Of a stretch of 64,000 nt of DNA, positions 1 to 8,994 are shown in pieces; position 1 is the first letter of the stretch, and every line of letters begins with the position of its first letter. A program made the position numbers and the translations under genes. A model generated the notes under the pieces. The model was given only the letters and a program-made list of their open reading frames with translations. It had not been told where the DNA came from and made no database searches. Source of the stretch: Agromyces sp. LHK192 (GTDB taxonomy: Bacteria; Actinomycetota; Actinomycetes; Actinomycetales; Microbacteriaceae); NCBI RefSeq assembly GCF_004006235.1, contig NZ_CP034753.1, positions 3,782,001 through 3,846,000 on the forward strand, written 5' to 3'.

Positions 1-568
1 TCGCGGCGAGGATCTGCCCGCGCACCATGCGCGCGTAGCCCGGTGCCGTGCCGAGCCCGACCGCGAGCACGAGCGTGAGCGCCGACGGGCCGAGGACCGC
101 GATGAGCAGGAGCGAGAGCAGCAGCGCGGGGAAGGCGAAGGCGACCTCGAGCGTCCAGCCCACGAGCCCCGCGACGACCCGGTTGCCGAGTGCGGCCAGC
201 CCGCCGAGCACCACGGCGATGGCGAGGCTCACCCCCGCCGCCCCGATGCCGACGCCGAGCGAGGCGGACGTGCCGTGCACGACGCGGGCGTAGAGGTCGC
301 GGCCGGCCTCGTCGGTGCCGAACCAGTGATCCGCCGACGGCGGCTGGAGGGTGGACTCGAAGTCCATCGCGTACGGGCCCTGGGCGGACAGCAGGTACGG
401 CCACAGGGCGGCGACCGCGAAGACGGCGGTCGCCGCGAGCGCGGCGTACAGGTCCCACGGGTGCCCGGCGAGCCGGCGCGCGAAGGCGCGCCGGTCGGTC
501 GCCGGCCCGGCGTCCGGGCGATCGGCGGGCGTGCGATCGGCGGGCGCGCGGTCGGTGAGTGCGGTCAT
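1..568 (-). CDS. Peptide/nickel-type ABC transporter permease (DppC-like), partial
   Basis: Inner-membrane permease of a family 5 peptide/opine/nickel importer, cut by the left edge. The 189 visible residues start at an ATG that overlaps the stop of the upstream permease (ATGA). A hydrophilic Ala/Asp-rich N-terminus is followed by a first membrane segment (about residues 40-60), the periplasmic DppC-family signature WFGTDEAGRDLYARVVHG at about 83-100, and two more membrane segments. The cytoplasmic EAA loop and C-terminus lie outside the window. It is the third gene after the binding protein and DppB-like permease, so it forms the second half of the channel. The family is clear; the substrate is not. 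Confidence 0.9.
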   Translation of the reverse strand, partial: MTALTDRAPADRTPADRPDAGPATDRRAFARRLAGHPWDLYAALAATAVFAVAALWPYLLSAQGPYAMDFESTLQPPSADHWFGTDEAGRDLYARVVHGTSASLGVGIGAAGVSLAIAVVLGGLAALGNRVVAGLVGWTLEVAFAFPALLLSLLLIAVLGPSALTLVLAVGLGTAPGYARMVRGQILAA

Positions 569-1605
569 GCGGTCCTCCTCAGGCGCGGGTCGATGAGCAC
601 GTAGGCGAGGTCGACGAGCAGGTTCGCGATCACGTAGAAGCCGGCGATGAGCATCACGATCCCGATCACGACGGGCATGTCCTGGCTGCTCACGGCGGTC
701 ACGAGCACCTGCCCGATGCCGGGCCTCGCGAACACCGACTCGACGACGACCGCGCCGGACAGGGTGGCGCCGAGCGCCCACCCCGACAGCGTGACCGCGG
801 GGAGCACGGCGTGCCGGAGCACGTGGCGGAGCCGGATGCCGACGTCGCCCATGCCCCGCGTCCGCGCGGTGAGCACGAACGGCGCGTCCAGCGCGCGTTC
901 GAACTCGGTGCGGGTGGCCTGCCCGAGGAATCCCGCGAGCGGGATCGCGAGCGTGAGTGCCGGGAGGACGATCCCGACGGGGCCCGTGCCGCCGATCACC
1001 GGGAACCAACCCAGCGTGAGCGCGAAGACGAGCAGGAGGATGATCCCGAGCCAGTAGTGCGGGAGGCCCGCCGCCACGGTGTCCGCGAAGCCCCCGACGG
1101 CGTTCGCGGCGGGTCCGCGGCCGGCCGTGAGCGTCACCCAGACCACCATGATGATCCACGCGAACGCGATCGCGGTCAGCGAGAGCACGATCGTCGCGCC
1201 GAGCTGGTCGGCGATGATCGCGCCCACCGGCCGATGCTGCTGGTACGACAGCCCGAGGTCGCCGAGGAACAGGCCCTTGAGATACCCCAGGTACTGCAGG
1301 ACGAGCGGGTCCTCGAGGTGGTACTCGGCACGAATCGGCGCGAGCTCCTCCGCGGTCCGCTCGACCGCCTGGCCGGCGCGGATGTTCAGGATGACGGTGG
1401 CCCGGTCCCCGGGCAGCGAGGCCTGGGCGAAGAACGCCGCGGTGGCCGCACCGAGCAGCACGAGCACCGCGCCGCCCAGCTTCCGGGCGATGAGCGTCAG
1501 GACGGCGAAGCCCCGCGGCGGCCGCCCCGGTTCGACCGGGGCGGCGCCGCCGAGCACGGCGCCCGTCGACGAGACGGCGGTGCTACTGGACGAAGTGCGC
1601 GTCAT
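565..1605 (-). CDS. Peptide/nickel-type ABC transporter permease (DppB-like)
   Basis: A 346-residue permease of the DppB/OppB family. It has a long polar N-terminal tail, a first membrane helix (about 44-64), a large extracytoplasmic loop, five further helices, and a C-terminal DPRL motif typical of the family. The EAA-type cytoplasmic loop that contacts the ATPase is near residues 240-262 (ARTRGMGDVGIRLRHVL). The start overlaps the end of the binding-protein gene by about 23 bases, so translation is coupled. It pairs with the DppC-like protein downstream. No ATPase gene is visible; it probably lies beyond the left edge. Confidence 0.93.
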   Translation of the reverse strand: MTRTSSSSTAVSSTGAVLGGAAPVEPGRPPRGFAVLTLIARKLGGAVLVLLGAATAAFFAQASLPGDRATVILNIRAGQAVERTAEELAPIRAEYHLEDPLVLQYLGYLKGLFLGDLGLSYQQHRPVGAIIADQLGATIVLSLTAIAFAWIIMVVWVTLTAGRGPAANAVGGFADTVAAGLPHYWLGIILLLVFALTLGWFPVIGGTGPVGIVLPALTLAIPLAGFLGQATRTEFERALDAPFVLTARTRGMGDVGIRLRHVLRHAVLPAVTLSGWALGATLSGAVVVESVFARPGIGQVLVTAVSSQDMPVVIGIVMLIAGFYVIANLLVDLAYVLIDPRLRRTA

Positions 1606-3223
1606 AGAAGGTCGGTCCTCCCTGTGCGTGCTCCTGCCAGACGTCCTTCAGGTCGGGCGAGACGGCGAGCGTGGAGAGTCGGTCGTAGACGCCGATGGCC
1701 AGCGCGTGGTCGGCGATGTACTCCTGCGCCTGCGCGTAGAGCGCGTTCTGCGCCTCGACGTCGGGCTCGGAGTTGGCCTGCAGGATGATCGCCTGCAGTT
1801 CGGGGTAGTCGGTGAACGAGGCGTTCCAGTTGTTGGGGTTGCCTCCGGCGCCCGCGCCCCAGTTGATCTGGAGGATGCCGCTGGTCACCGCCGTCCAGTA
1901 TCCGGGGTAGATGTCGCGCTCGTCGGGCTTGCTGTACGCGCCCGCGAACGCCTCGGCCTGCGGCACCGGGATCAGGTCGACGGCGAAGCCGACCTGTTCG
2001 GCCTGCTCCTTGACGCCCTGGAGGATGGATGCCCCGTCGGCGTTGATGATCGAGCCGGCGAAGTACGGCAGCGTCACCTCGAGCGGCTCGCCGCCCTGCT
2101 CGCGCGTCCCGTCGCCGTCGGCATCGGTCCAGCCGGCCTCGTCGAGCAGCTCGTTCGCGCGGTCGGGGTCGTAGGAGTACCGGTTCGCGGCGTCCTCGCT
2201 CCAGCCGGGCGTGGTCTGGCTCACCCCGCCGTTGCCCTCGTAGGGGATCACGCCCTGGCCGATCGACTCGACGATCTGCTCCCGGTCGACCGCGTAGGCG
2301 AACGCTTGCCGCACGCGCTCGTCGGTGAACGGGCCCTGCGCGGTGTTGAAGGTCAGCTGCTGCGGCCGGCCGGGGGTGATGTACTTGTGCAGCTCGAATC
2401 CGGCGTCGCCGGTCGGCTTCCACTGCACCGCCGGCACGTCGTAGATCGCGTCGAGTTCGCCGCTCTTCAGGGCTGCGACCCGGGTCGTGGCATCCGGGAT
2501 GAACTTCCAGACCACCTCCTCGACGTGCGCCGGACCGGTGTGGCGGGCGTTCGCTGGCCACGACGTGTAGTCGGCGTTGCGCGTGAGCACGATCTCCTGG
2601 CCGCGCGTCCAGTGGTCGACGGTGAACGCGCCGCTGCCGATCGGCTGCGCGCAGTTCTCCTCCTTGGTCCGCGTCTCGAGCGCCTGCTGCGACTGGATGC
2701 CGAAGTATCCCTGCGTGAGGTTGTCCGCGAGCCGCGGGTAGGGCTGGGACAGGTTCACCCGCACGGTCAGCTCGTCGACGACCTCGGCCGACTCGTAGTA
2801 GCCGCCCAGCCAGGCGAGTGCGGTGCTGTTGCCGCCGCCGTTCACCCAGTACTCGAAGTTGTACGCGACGGCCTCGGCGTCGACGGCGGTGCCGTCGGTG
2901 AACGTCACGTCGGGCTTGAGCGAGAAGGTCCAGTGCAGGCCGTCGTCGCTCGCGTTCCACTCCTCGGCGAGCCAGGGGACGACCTGGTGGTCCTCGTCGA
3001 GGGCGACCAGGCTGTCGAGGACGTTGTAGCTCAGGTACGACTGCTCGATCCAGCCGCCGAACACGCACGCGGGTTCCTGCTGGTGGCCGTAGACGATCGA
3101 CCCGCCGTCGACGGGCTGCCCGTCGGCCTCGTCGGAGACCGTGCCGGCCGCGCAGCCCGCGAGGGCGAACGTCGCGGCGGTGCTCGCGGCGAGCAGCGCG
3201 AGTGCTCGGGATCGTGTGGTCAT
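1583..3223 (-). CDS. ABC transporter substrate-binding lipoprotein, family 5 (peptide/opine/nickel)
   Basis: A 546-residue extracytoplasmic solute-binding lipoprotein. The N-terminus has a basic start, a hydrophobic core and the lipobox LAGC with Cys at about residue 24. The mature part has SBP_bac_5 features: the GGSIVYG strand, DGLHWTFSLKPDVTFTDG near residues 100-120, and FAYAVDREQIV followed by YDPDRANELLDEAGW. The ATG has a clear AAGGAG Shine-Dalgarno sequence. It is the first gene of an importer operon. Neighbouring ribokinase and nucleoside hydrolase genes hint at nucleosides or their conjugates, but that is inference from position only, across a gap of about 200 bases. Confidence 0.92.
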   Translation of the reverse strand: MTTRSRALALLAASTAATFALAGCAAGTVSDEADGQPVDGGSIVYGHQQEPACVFGGWIEQSYLSYNVLDSLVALDEDHQVVPWLAEEWNASDDGLHWTFSLKPDVTFTDGTAVDAEAVAYNFEYWVNGGGNSTALAWLGGYYESAEVVDELTVRVNLSQPYPRLADNLTQGYFGIQSQQALETRTKEENCAQPIGSGAFTVDHWTRGQEIVLTRNADYTSWPANARHTGPAHVEEVVWKFIPDATTRVAALKSGELDAIYDVPAVQWKPTGDAGFELHKYITPGRPQQLTFNTAQGPFTDERVRQAFAYAVDREQIVESIGQGVIPYEGNGGVSQTTPGWSEDAANRYSYDPDRANELLDEAGWTDADGDGTREQGGEPLEVTLPYFAGSIINADGASILQGVKEQAEQVGFAVDLIPVPQAEAFAGAYSKPDERDIYPGYWTAVTSGILQINWGAGAGGNPNNWNASFTDYPELQAIILQANSEPDVEAQNALYAQAQEYIADHALAIGVYDRLSTLAVSPDLKDVWQEHAQGGPTFYDAHFVQ

Positions 3224-3429
3224 GGTGCGGCTCCTTCGGCGGCCGGCGGCCGGTGTCGTGGGTCGGAAGCCACCATGCTGAAGGGCTCGCGGCGCATCCG
3301 CGAGCGACCGGGTCACCTGCCGTCGCGCGGCGAAAGACGGCGCGACACGACGACGCCGCGGGTCATCCGAACCCGGCTGCGACGCAACGCTTCGTCACGG
3401 GGCGGACGACGCGGCCGCGTCATCCGCCG

Positions 3430-4362
3430 TCACGCGAGCCGCGAGACCGCCTGCTCGAGCCCGCTCCAGAACCGTTCGACGTCGATGCCGATCGCGACGG
3501 CGGCGTTCGGCTCGCGGGCGAGCATCCCGTCGAGGTCGGCCACGGTGGCACCGACGGTCTCGGTGCCGACGAGTTCGACGTCGAGGCGGGTCCGCACGAC
3601 ATCGACGCAACCGGGATCGGCGAGCACCGCGACGGCGACCGGGTCGTGCAGCGGTCCGTCGGGCATGCCGAACACCTCGTCGTTGGTGCGGCAGAAGAAC
3701 TCGAGCAGTTCGTCGCCGAACGCCGACGTGCCCGTGCCGATCGAGGCCAGCCGCGCCCGCACCTCGGCCGTGACGAGCGCGCGATGCGTGACGTTCAGCC
3801 CGACCATCGTGAACGGCACGCCGCTGCGCAGCACGACGTCCAGCGCCTCGGGGTCGACCCACGCGTTGAACTCCGCGTACGGCGTGACGTTGCCGCGCTC
3901 GGTCGAACCGCCCATCCACACGATCTCGCGGATCCGCGACACGACGTCGGGTCGGTCGCGCACCAGCACGGCGACGTTCGTGATCGGCCCGGTCGCGATG
4001 ATCGCCACGGGTTCGGATGCCTCCGCCAGCGTGTCGGCCATGAGGTCGGTCGCGCTTCGCGGGTCGAGCTCGAACGCCGGCTCGGGGAGCTCGGGCCCGC
4101 CGAGCCCGTTCTCGCCGTGGATCCACTCGGCGGTCGACAGGGCGCGGCTGAGCGGACCCGCCGCGCCCGCGGCGACCGGCACGTCGGTGACGCCGGCGAC
4201 CGTCAGGGCGATGCGCGCATTGCGACCCGTGTGCTCGAGCGGCACGTTGCCGCCGACCGTCGTCACCGCGAGCAGGTCGAGTGCCGGATGCCCCGCCGCC
4301 AGCCAGAGCGCGAACACGTCGTCGTGCCCGGGATCGCAGTCGACGATGACGGGGAGGCTCAC
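3430..4362 (-). CDS. Inosine-uridine preferring nucleoside hydrolase
   Basis: A 310-residue enzyme that hydrolyses the N-glycosidic bond of (deoxy)nucleosides to base plus ribose. The IUNH calcium-binding motif DCDPGHDD is at residues 8-15. Other family marks are GNARIAL, ATGPITNVA, the central VWMGGS segment and a late LHDPVAV that supplies another metal-ligand Asp. The start is GTG and overlaps the ribokinase stop (GTGA), so the two are co-translated. The released ribose would be the natural substrate of that ribokinase. Base preference cannot be read from the sequence. Confidence 0.92.
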   Translation of the reverse strand: MSLPVIVDCDPGHDDVFALWLAAGHPALDLLAVTTVGGNVPLEHTGRNARIALTVAGVTDVPVAAGAAGPLSRALSTAEWIHGENGLGGPELPEPAFELDPRSATDLMADTLAEASEPVAIIATGPITNVAVLVRDRPDVVSRIREIVWMGGSTERGNVTPYAEFNAWVDPEALDVVLRSGVPFTMVGLNVTHRALVTAEVRARLASIGTGTSAFGDELLEFFCRTNDEVFGMPDGPLHDPVAVAVLADPGCVDVVRTRLDVELVGTETVGATVADLDGMLAREPNAAVAIGIDVERFWSGLEQAVSRLA

Positions 4363-5345
4363 GCGCCGCCCTTCCGGCCGGTCACGGCGTCGGATGCCTC
4401 GAGCACGCGCTCGCGCGAGGCGTACGCGTCGACCGTTCCGGGATGCTGCACCGCCAGCGAGGCCGCGGCGACCGCGATGCGGACGGCGTCGTCGAGCCCG
4501 CGGCCCTCGGCGAGGAAGGCGGCGAGGGTGCCGGTGAATCCGTCGCCGGCACCGGTCGTGTCGACCGCCTGCACGGTCGGCGCCGTCACGGCGACGGTCT
4601 CGGTCTCCGTCGCGGCGACGGCACCGGCCGCGCCGAGCGTCACCACGAGGGATCGGGCGAGGCCGGAGCGGACCGCGGCGGCCGTGGCCTCGCGCCAGAC
4701 GTCGAGCTCGGCGCCGTCGACGAGATCGTCGGCATCGGCATCGGTGCCGTCGAGATGGGGGCCGATGCCGACCTGGCGGGCCTCGTGCTCGTTCACGACC
4801 AGCGGGTCGGCGAGCGCCAGCGTCGACGCTGCGACCGGTACCGGGGGAGCGAGGTTGAGCACGAATCGGATGCCGGCCTCGGCGGCTGCCGCCGCCACAC
4901 GGTCGACCACTTCGGCGGGGAGCTCGCCCTGCGTGAGGACGATGTCCGCACCGGCCAGCCGGTCGCCACGGAGCTCGACGTCGGCGGCGGTCCAGTCCAG
5001 GTTCGCGCCGCCCGCGACCACGACGGTGTTCTCTCCCGACGCGGTGACGGTGATGAGGGCGACGCCGGTCGGCGCATCCGGTATCCGCTCCAGATGCCGG
5101 GTCGACAGGCCGAGGCGTTCGAGGGTCTCGGTCGCGAGCGCGCCGTTCGCATCGTCGCCGATGCGGGCGAGCAGGTCGACCTCGGCTCCGGCGACGTGCG
5201 CTGCGACGGCCTGGTTGGTGCCCTTGCCACCGAGCGCGAGCCGGAACCCGGAAGCCGAGATCGTCTCGCCGGGCCGGGCGAAGGCGTCGACGTAGCAGGT
5301 CGCGTCGACGTTCAGCGACCCGAAGACGACGACCCGGGAACTCAT
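4359..5345 (-). CDS. rbsK: Ribokinase (PfkB family)
   Basis: A 328-residue PfkB carbohydrate kinase that would phosphorylate D-ribose with ATP. It shows the N-terminal substrate signature GGKGTNQA (about 40-47), an NEHE-type segment (VVNEHEARQVG) and the C-terminal catalytic signature DTTGAGDGFTG with the base Asp in GAGD. The ATG overlaps the TGA of the septum-formation-like gene (ATGA), and its own stop overlaps the nucleoside hydrolase start. Together these two enzymes turn nucleosides into ribose-5-phosphate. Specificity for ribose rather than another sugar follows from family similarity and the hydrolase neighbour. Confidence 0.88.
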   Translation of the reverse strand: MSSRVVVFGSLNVDATCYVDAFARPGETISASGFRLALGGKGTNQAVAAHVAGAEVDLLARIGDDANGALATETLERLGLSTRHLERIPDAPTGVALITVTASGENTVVVAGGANLDWTAADVELRGDRLAGADIVLTQGELPAEVVDRVAAAAAEAGIRFVLNLAPPVPVAASTLALADPLVVNEHEARQVGIGPHLDGTDADADDLVDGAELDVWREATAAAVRSGLARSLVVTLGAAGAVAATETETVAVTAPTVQAVDTTGAGDGFTGTLAAFLAEGRGLDDAVRIAVAAASLAVQHPGTVDAYASRERVLEASDAVTGRKGGA

Positions 5346-8300
5346 GCGGTCGGGCCGGTGCCCTGCAGCGACGCGGTGAGGAGTTCGCCACCGGCGCGGT
5401 TCACGAAGCAGTAGTACGAGCGGACGCCCGCCGTCCACTGGGCCTCGGTCACCGGGTACGCGGACTGGATCTGCAGGTCGGGGATACCTGCGGCCGCCGC
5501 GACGTCGACGACGCCGGCGGACACGCAATGAGCCTGTGCCGCCGCGCCGGCCTCGGCCTCGCCGGGGAACGGCGCCGCCGGGTCGTCGCTGAGCGAACCA
5601 CGGTAGACGAGCTGCGCGCCATGCGGAGCGGCGCAGTCGACCACGGTGAACTCCTCGGCCCACGGACCGGCGAAGGGCTCGATGCACTCACCGCCGAACA
5701 TCGTGTCCCACGCGTGCACGCCCGGCGGCTGGATCGCCGTCGGCACGGGCGGCGGCGTCGCGGTGGCGGTCTGCGCGGCCGTCGTCTCGGCACCGGCGGA
5801 CCCGCTCGGCAGGGCTGCGGTGCCGGAGCCGCCGCCGAGCCGGGTGCCGAACCAGAACAGACCGGCGACGATCAGCAGCGCGGCAAGCCCGCCGGCGACC
5901 CAGATCAGCGTCTTCGGAAGACCGCCGCCGGAGCCGGAGCCGTTCGTGCCCGAAGACCCCGCGCCGCCGGGCGGACGCGAGCCCGCCGCGGCTCCCGCCG
6001 GCCCGGCCGATCCTCGTGGCCCGGTCGATCCGACCGGTCCGCCGGCCGCCGCGAACGGCTGCGCACCGGCGCGGCCGGGGCCCTGCGCAGACGGAACGGC
6101 TCCGGCCGCGACGGCCGACGCGCCGAACAACGCCGTCAGGCCGGTGTCGGTCGACTCGGCATTCGAGGCATCCGACCGCGGCGCCTCGCCGTAGGGCGAC
6201 GTCGGGTCGTACTGCGCCGTGCGGTCGTACTGCGCCGTGCGGTCGTACTGCGCCGTGCGGTCGTACGGCGCCGTCGGGAGCGGGTCGGCCTGGGCCGACT
6301 CCTCGGCCGACGCGAGCCAGGTCCGCCGCTCCGGTCGCGGCTCCACCTCGGCGCCATCCGGTGCGGGAGCCTCGAGGTCGGCCTTCGGATCGGCCGCGTG
6401 CGGATCGGCCCGAAGGTTCCAGGCGTACGTCGGCTCATCGGCGTCCGGCCCAACCCCCTGCACCGGGTCGGCGAAGGGCCGGCCGTACGCGAGGGTGTCG
6501 GCCCGGGAGTCGAGGCCCCTGGGATCCCCGTCGAGGACGGCGTCATCCGAATCGAACGGGTCGGGGTCCTCGTCGAAGGCGCCGAACCCGAGCGACGAGA
6601 AGTCGTCGCCGTCGCCGGGTCCGGACGGGCCGGAGTCCGGAGCGACCGGTTCGGGCGCCGGGATCGTGGGGTGCGCGGCGCGTCCGGATCCGAGCGCGGC
6701 GAGCAGGTCGTCGACGGGAGGCTCCGGATCGGATTGCTCAGGGTCGGCATCGTCCCAGCGGACGGAGGCGAAAGCCGGGAACGGGGCCCTGGCGCGCGGC
6801 GCCTGGGCCATGGACTCATCTGGAGCGTCCAAGGACCAGTGCTGAGCCGCGACCGGCTCGAGATCGGCGGCAGGGCCGCGGACCTCGAGGAAGGGGAGCG
6901 GATCACCGTCGAATCGCGGGGCGTCGTTCGTCAGGGGCGCGCCCGGAGGCTGCGCCGGCTGCGAGGACGAGGCACGGGGCGCCCACTGCACCGGGTCGAC
7001 ATACGGCTCGGGCTCGGGGTCACCGGCGGGCTCGGCATACCCGACCGGCTCGGCGTACCCTGCCGGCTCGGCGTACCCGACCGGCTCGGCGTAGTCATCG
7101 CCTGCGAAGGGCTGCTGCGGCTGCGCCCACGGGTCGTGCTCGACGGGCTGTTGCGGGGTCGCCCACTGCATCGGCTCGGCGGGAACGGGCTGTGCCCACG
7201 GGTCCTGCTCCGCGTACGGCTGCGGCGGCTCGGCGTACTGCGGAGCTTCGGCGAATCCGCCGGTCCCGTCGTACTGCGGCTCGGCGTACTGCGGAGCGTC
7301 GGCGAATCCGCCGGTCCCGTCGTACTGCGGTTCGGCGTACGGCTGCGGCTCGGCATACTGCTGCGCCTGCGCCCACGGATCGGGTTCGGCATACCGCGGA
7401 GCGTCCCCGTACTGCTGGTCGTCTGCCTGCGGCATCCACTGCACGGCGTCGTATCGGGGTTCGGGCTGCGGGGCCGGTGCCGGAACCGCCGGGTCGGGTT
7501 CGGACAGTGCCGACCAGATCTCCGCGTCGTAGTCGCCCACGGTGCGCGGCGCCGCCGGCGTGAACGACTGCCGCGCCACGGGCGGCGCAGTGGGTTCGGG
7601 CATCCATGACGCCGTACCGTCGGTCGCCTCGGCGAGGCCCTGGTCTCGGTGCTCCGCCGGAACGGGATCGACGAACTCGTCGGGTTGCGACAGTCGGGCG
7701 AACGCTGCACGGAGGGAGGCCTCCGCACTGGTCTGCGCGGTCGGTCCACCCGACGATTCGCCCCACTGGAGCGCGAACGGCGCGGCGGGCGTCACCGGCC
7801 CGGGCGGCACCTCCGGGGCCGGCGCGTACGGTGCGGACGCGGGCGGCTGCGGCGCCGGGGCGGGCGGCGGCGCCCACGTCGGTGCATCCTGCACGGGAGC
7901 GGGCTCGGCGAACCGGGACGGCGGCGTGAACTGCTGGAGCGCCTCGGGCTGCGGCGTCACCATCGGCCCCCCGATCACCGGCTGGGCGTGCGGCGGGGCA
8001 TCCGACGGGCCGGCCTGCGCTGCGGGCGCAGCCGGTTCCGCGAGCGAGAACCAGTCGTCGATCTCCTGGTGACGGCGTACCGGCTCCGGACGGAGGGGCT
8101 CCGGCTCGACGGGTTCAGGCGCATACGCCGCAGGCTCGAACGCTGCCGGCTCGAACGGCGCGGCAGGCCGGAACGGCTCCGCAGGCGGCACCGGAGCCGA
8201 CGGGAATCCCCGGGCCTGCTCCTGTGCCTCGAAGGCGAACGGCGAGAACGGCTGGGCAGGCTCCTCCGAGAGGGGCACGGGCGCCGTCGACGGGTCGGAC

Positions 8301-8377
8301 GCACGGTCGAACGCACCGAGCAGCCAGTCCGCCCCGTCGTCTTCGAATGCGTCGCCGCGCCCGCCGCCCGAACGCAT
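5342..8377 (-). CDS. Large Pro/Ala/Glu-rich membrane protein with C-terminal septum-formation domain
   Basis: A 1011-residue protein. About 850 N-terminal residues are low-complexity, rich in Pro, Ala, Glu, Asp, Gln and Tyr, with short tandem repeats: (V/A)GYAEPA, QYDGTGGFA(D/E)APQYAEP and YDRTAQ. A single membrane helix follows (TLIWVAGGLAALLIVAGLF), then an exported C-terminal domain of about 140 residues with four cysteines (GGECIEPF, VVDCAAPH, AHCVSAG, SYYCFVN), the pattern of the actinobacterial septum-formation domain. The expected topology is a long disordered cytoplasmic tail and a small extracytoplasmic disulfide-bonded domain. Its ATG shares one base with the pyrE stop. A link to division or the cell wall is family knowledge, not shown here. 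Confidence 0.8.
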   Translation of the reverse strand: MRSGGGRGDAFEDDGADWLLGAFDRASDPSTAPVPLSEEPAQPFSPFAFEAQEQARGFPSAPVPPAEPFRPAAPFEPAAFEPAAYAPEPVEPEPLRPEPVRRHQEIDDWFSLAEPAAPAAQAGPSDAPPHAQPVIGGPMVTPQPEALQQFTPPSRFAEPAPVQDAPTWAPPPAPAPQPPASAPYAPAPEVPPGPVTPAAPFALQWGESSGGPTAQTSAEASLRAAFARLSQPDEFVDPVPAEHRDQGLAEATDGTASWMPEPTAPPVARQSFTPAAPRTVGDYDAEIWSALSEPDPAVPAPAPQPEPRYDAVQWMPQADDQQYGDAPRYAEPDPWAQAQQYAEPQPYAEPQYDGTGGFADAPQYAEPQYDGTGGFAEAPQYAEPPQPYAEQDPWAQPVPAEPMQWATPQQPVEHDPWAQPQQPFAGDDYAEPVGYAEPAGYAEPVGYAEPAGDPEPEPYVDPVQWAPRASSSQPAQPPGAPLTNDAPRFDGDPLPFLEVRGPAADLEPVAAQHWSLDAPDESMAQAPRARAPFPAFASVRWDDADPEQSDPEPPVDDLLAALGSGRAAHPTIPAPEPVAPDSGPSGPGDGDDFSSLGFGAFDEDPDPFDSDDAVLDGDPRGLDSRADTLAYGRPFADPVQGVGPDADEPTYAWNLRADPHAADPKADLEAPAPDGAEVEPRPERRTWLASAEESAQADPLPTAPYDRTAQYDRTAQYDRTAQYDPTSPYGEAPRSDASNAESTDTGLTALFGASAVAAGAVPSAQGPGRAGAQPFAAAGGPVGSTGPRGSAGPAGAAAGSRPPGGAGSSGTNGSGSGGGLPKTLIWVAGGLAALLIVAGLFWFGTRLGGGSGTAALPSGSAGAETTAAQTATATPPPVPTAIQPPGVHAWDTMFGGECIEPFAGPWAEEFTVVDCAAPHGAQLVYRGSLSDDPAAPFPGEAEAGAAAQAHCVSAGVVDVAAAAGIPDLQIQSAYPVTEAQWTAGVRSYYCFVNRAGGELLTASLQGTGPTA
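6209..6262. repeat. Three tandem 18-bp coding repeats
   Basis: Three exact copies of gtactgcgccgtgcggtc lie inside the septum-formation-like gene and encode YDRTAQ repeats. A fourth, diverged copy follows. Copy number could change by slippage without breaking the frame. Confidence 0.85.
7025..7095. repeat. 18-bp coding repeats (GYAEP(A/V) units)
   Basis: About four imperfect 18-bp units containing ccggctcggcgtaccc encode the GYAEPA/GYAEPV run of the disordered tail. A second repeat family, encoding QYDGTGGFA units, lies at about 7235-7340. Confidence 0.7.
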
Positions 8378-8949
8378 CAGGCCAGTCCCAGGTCTTCCAG
8401 ACCGATGGCGTAGAGGTAGGGCACGCCCTCGGCCTCGATGACCTCGCGCGCGCCGGTGGCCCGGTCGACCACGACGGCGACCGCCGCGACCTCGGCGCCC
8501 ACCTTGCGCAACGCCTCGATCGCCTTCAGCGGCGAGCCGCCGGTCGTCGAGGTGTCCTCGAGCACGATCACGCGCTTGCCGGCGAGCTCGGGACCCTCGA
8601 CCTGCTTGCCGCGACCGTGGTCCTTCGGCTCCTTGCGCACGACGAATGCGTCGTACGCGAGACCGCGGGCCGCGCCCTGGTGGAGGATGGCGGACGCGAT
8701 GGGGTCGGCGCCCATCGTCATGCCGCCGACGGCGGCGATGTCGGGGACCTCGGAGATGAGGTCGAGCATGACCTGGCCGATGAGGGGCGCGACGCGGTGA
8801 TCGAGGCTCACCTTGCGGAGGTCCACGTAGTACGTCGCCTTCTTGCCGCTCGTGAGCGTGAAGTCGCCGTGGAACACCGCCTCGGCGGAGATGTGGTCGA
8901 TCAGGCGGCGGCGCACGTCGGCGGCGGCCCGGGGGTCTGGCTGGGTCAC
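8377..8949 (-). CDS. pyrE: Orotate phosphoribosyltransferase
   Basis: A 190-residue enzyme of de novo UMP synthesis that joins orotate and PRPP to give OMP. It has the PRPP-binding motif VIVLEDTSTTGGSP, the substrate-loop region VRKEPKDHGRGK and the family N-terminal segment FTLTSGKKATYYVDLRK. An upstream ATG at 8973 exists, but GTG at 8949 is preferred because a TACACT -10 box lies exactly six bases before it, the layout of a leaderless message. The stop shares a base with the next gene's ATG. It lies in a nucleoside-related group rather than in a full pyr operon. Confidence 0.92.
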   Translation of the reverse strand: MTQPDPRAAADVRRRLIDHISAEAVFHGDFTLTSGKKATYYVDLRKVSLDHRVAPLIGQVMLDLISEVPDIAAVGGMTMGADPIASAILHQGAARGLAYDAFVVRKEPKDHGRGKQVEGPELAGKRVIVLEDTSTTGGSPLKAIEALRKVGAEVAAVAVVVDRATGAREVIEAEGVPYLYAIGLEDLGLA

Positions 8950-8955
8950 CCGTCG

Positions 8956-8961
8956 AGTGTA
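8956..8961 (-). promoter_or_regulatory. -10 box of leaderless pyrE promoter
   Basis: TACACT lies six bases upstream of the pyrE GTG. The transcript would begin at or next to the start codon. No good -35 hexamer was seen. Confidence 0.55.
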
Positions 8962-8994
8962 CGCGGTGCTCACCGGGCGTATGGAGGTGAATCC

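Noticed and set aside
1079..4537. A very long open frame on the plus strand opposite the importer and nucleoside hydrolase genes
   Set aside because: It is the mirror of minus-strand genes with clear families. High GC leaves few stops in other frames. The product is Arg/Ala/Gly-rich with no domain.
8950..8973. Upstream ATG of pyrE at 8973
   Set aside because: The -10 box TACACT would lie inside the coding region. The GTG at 8949 fits the leaderless layout and family length.
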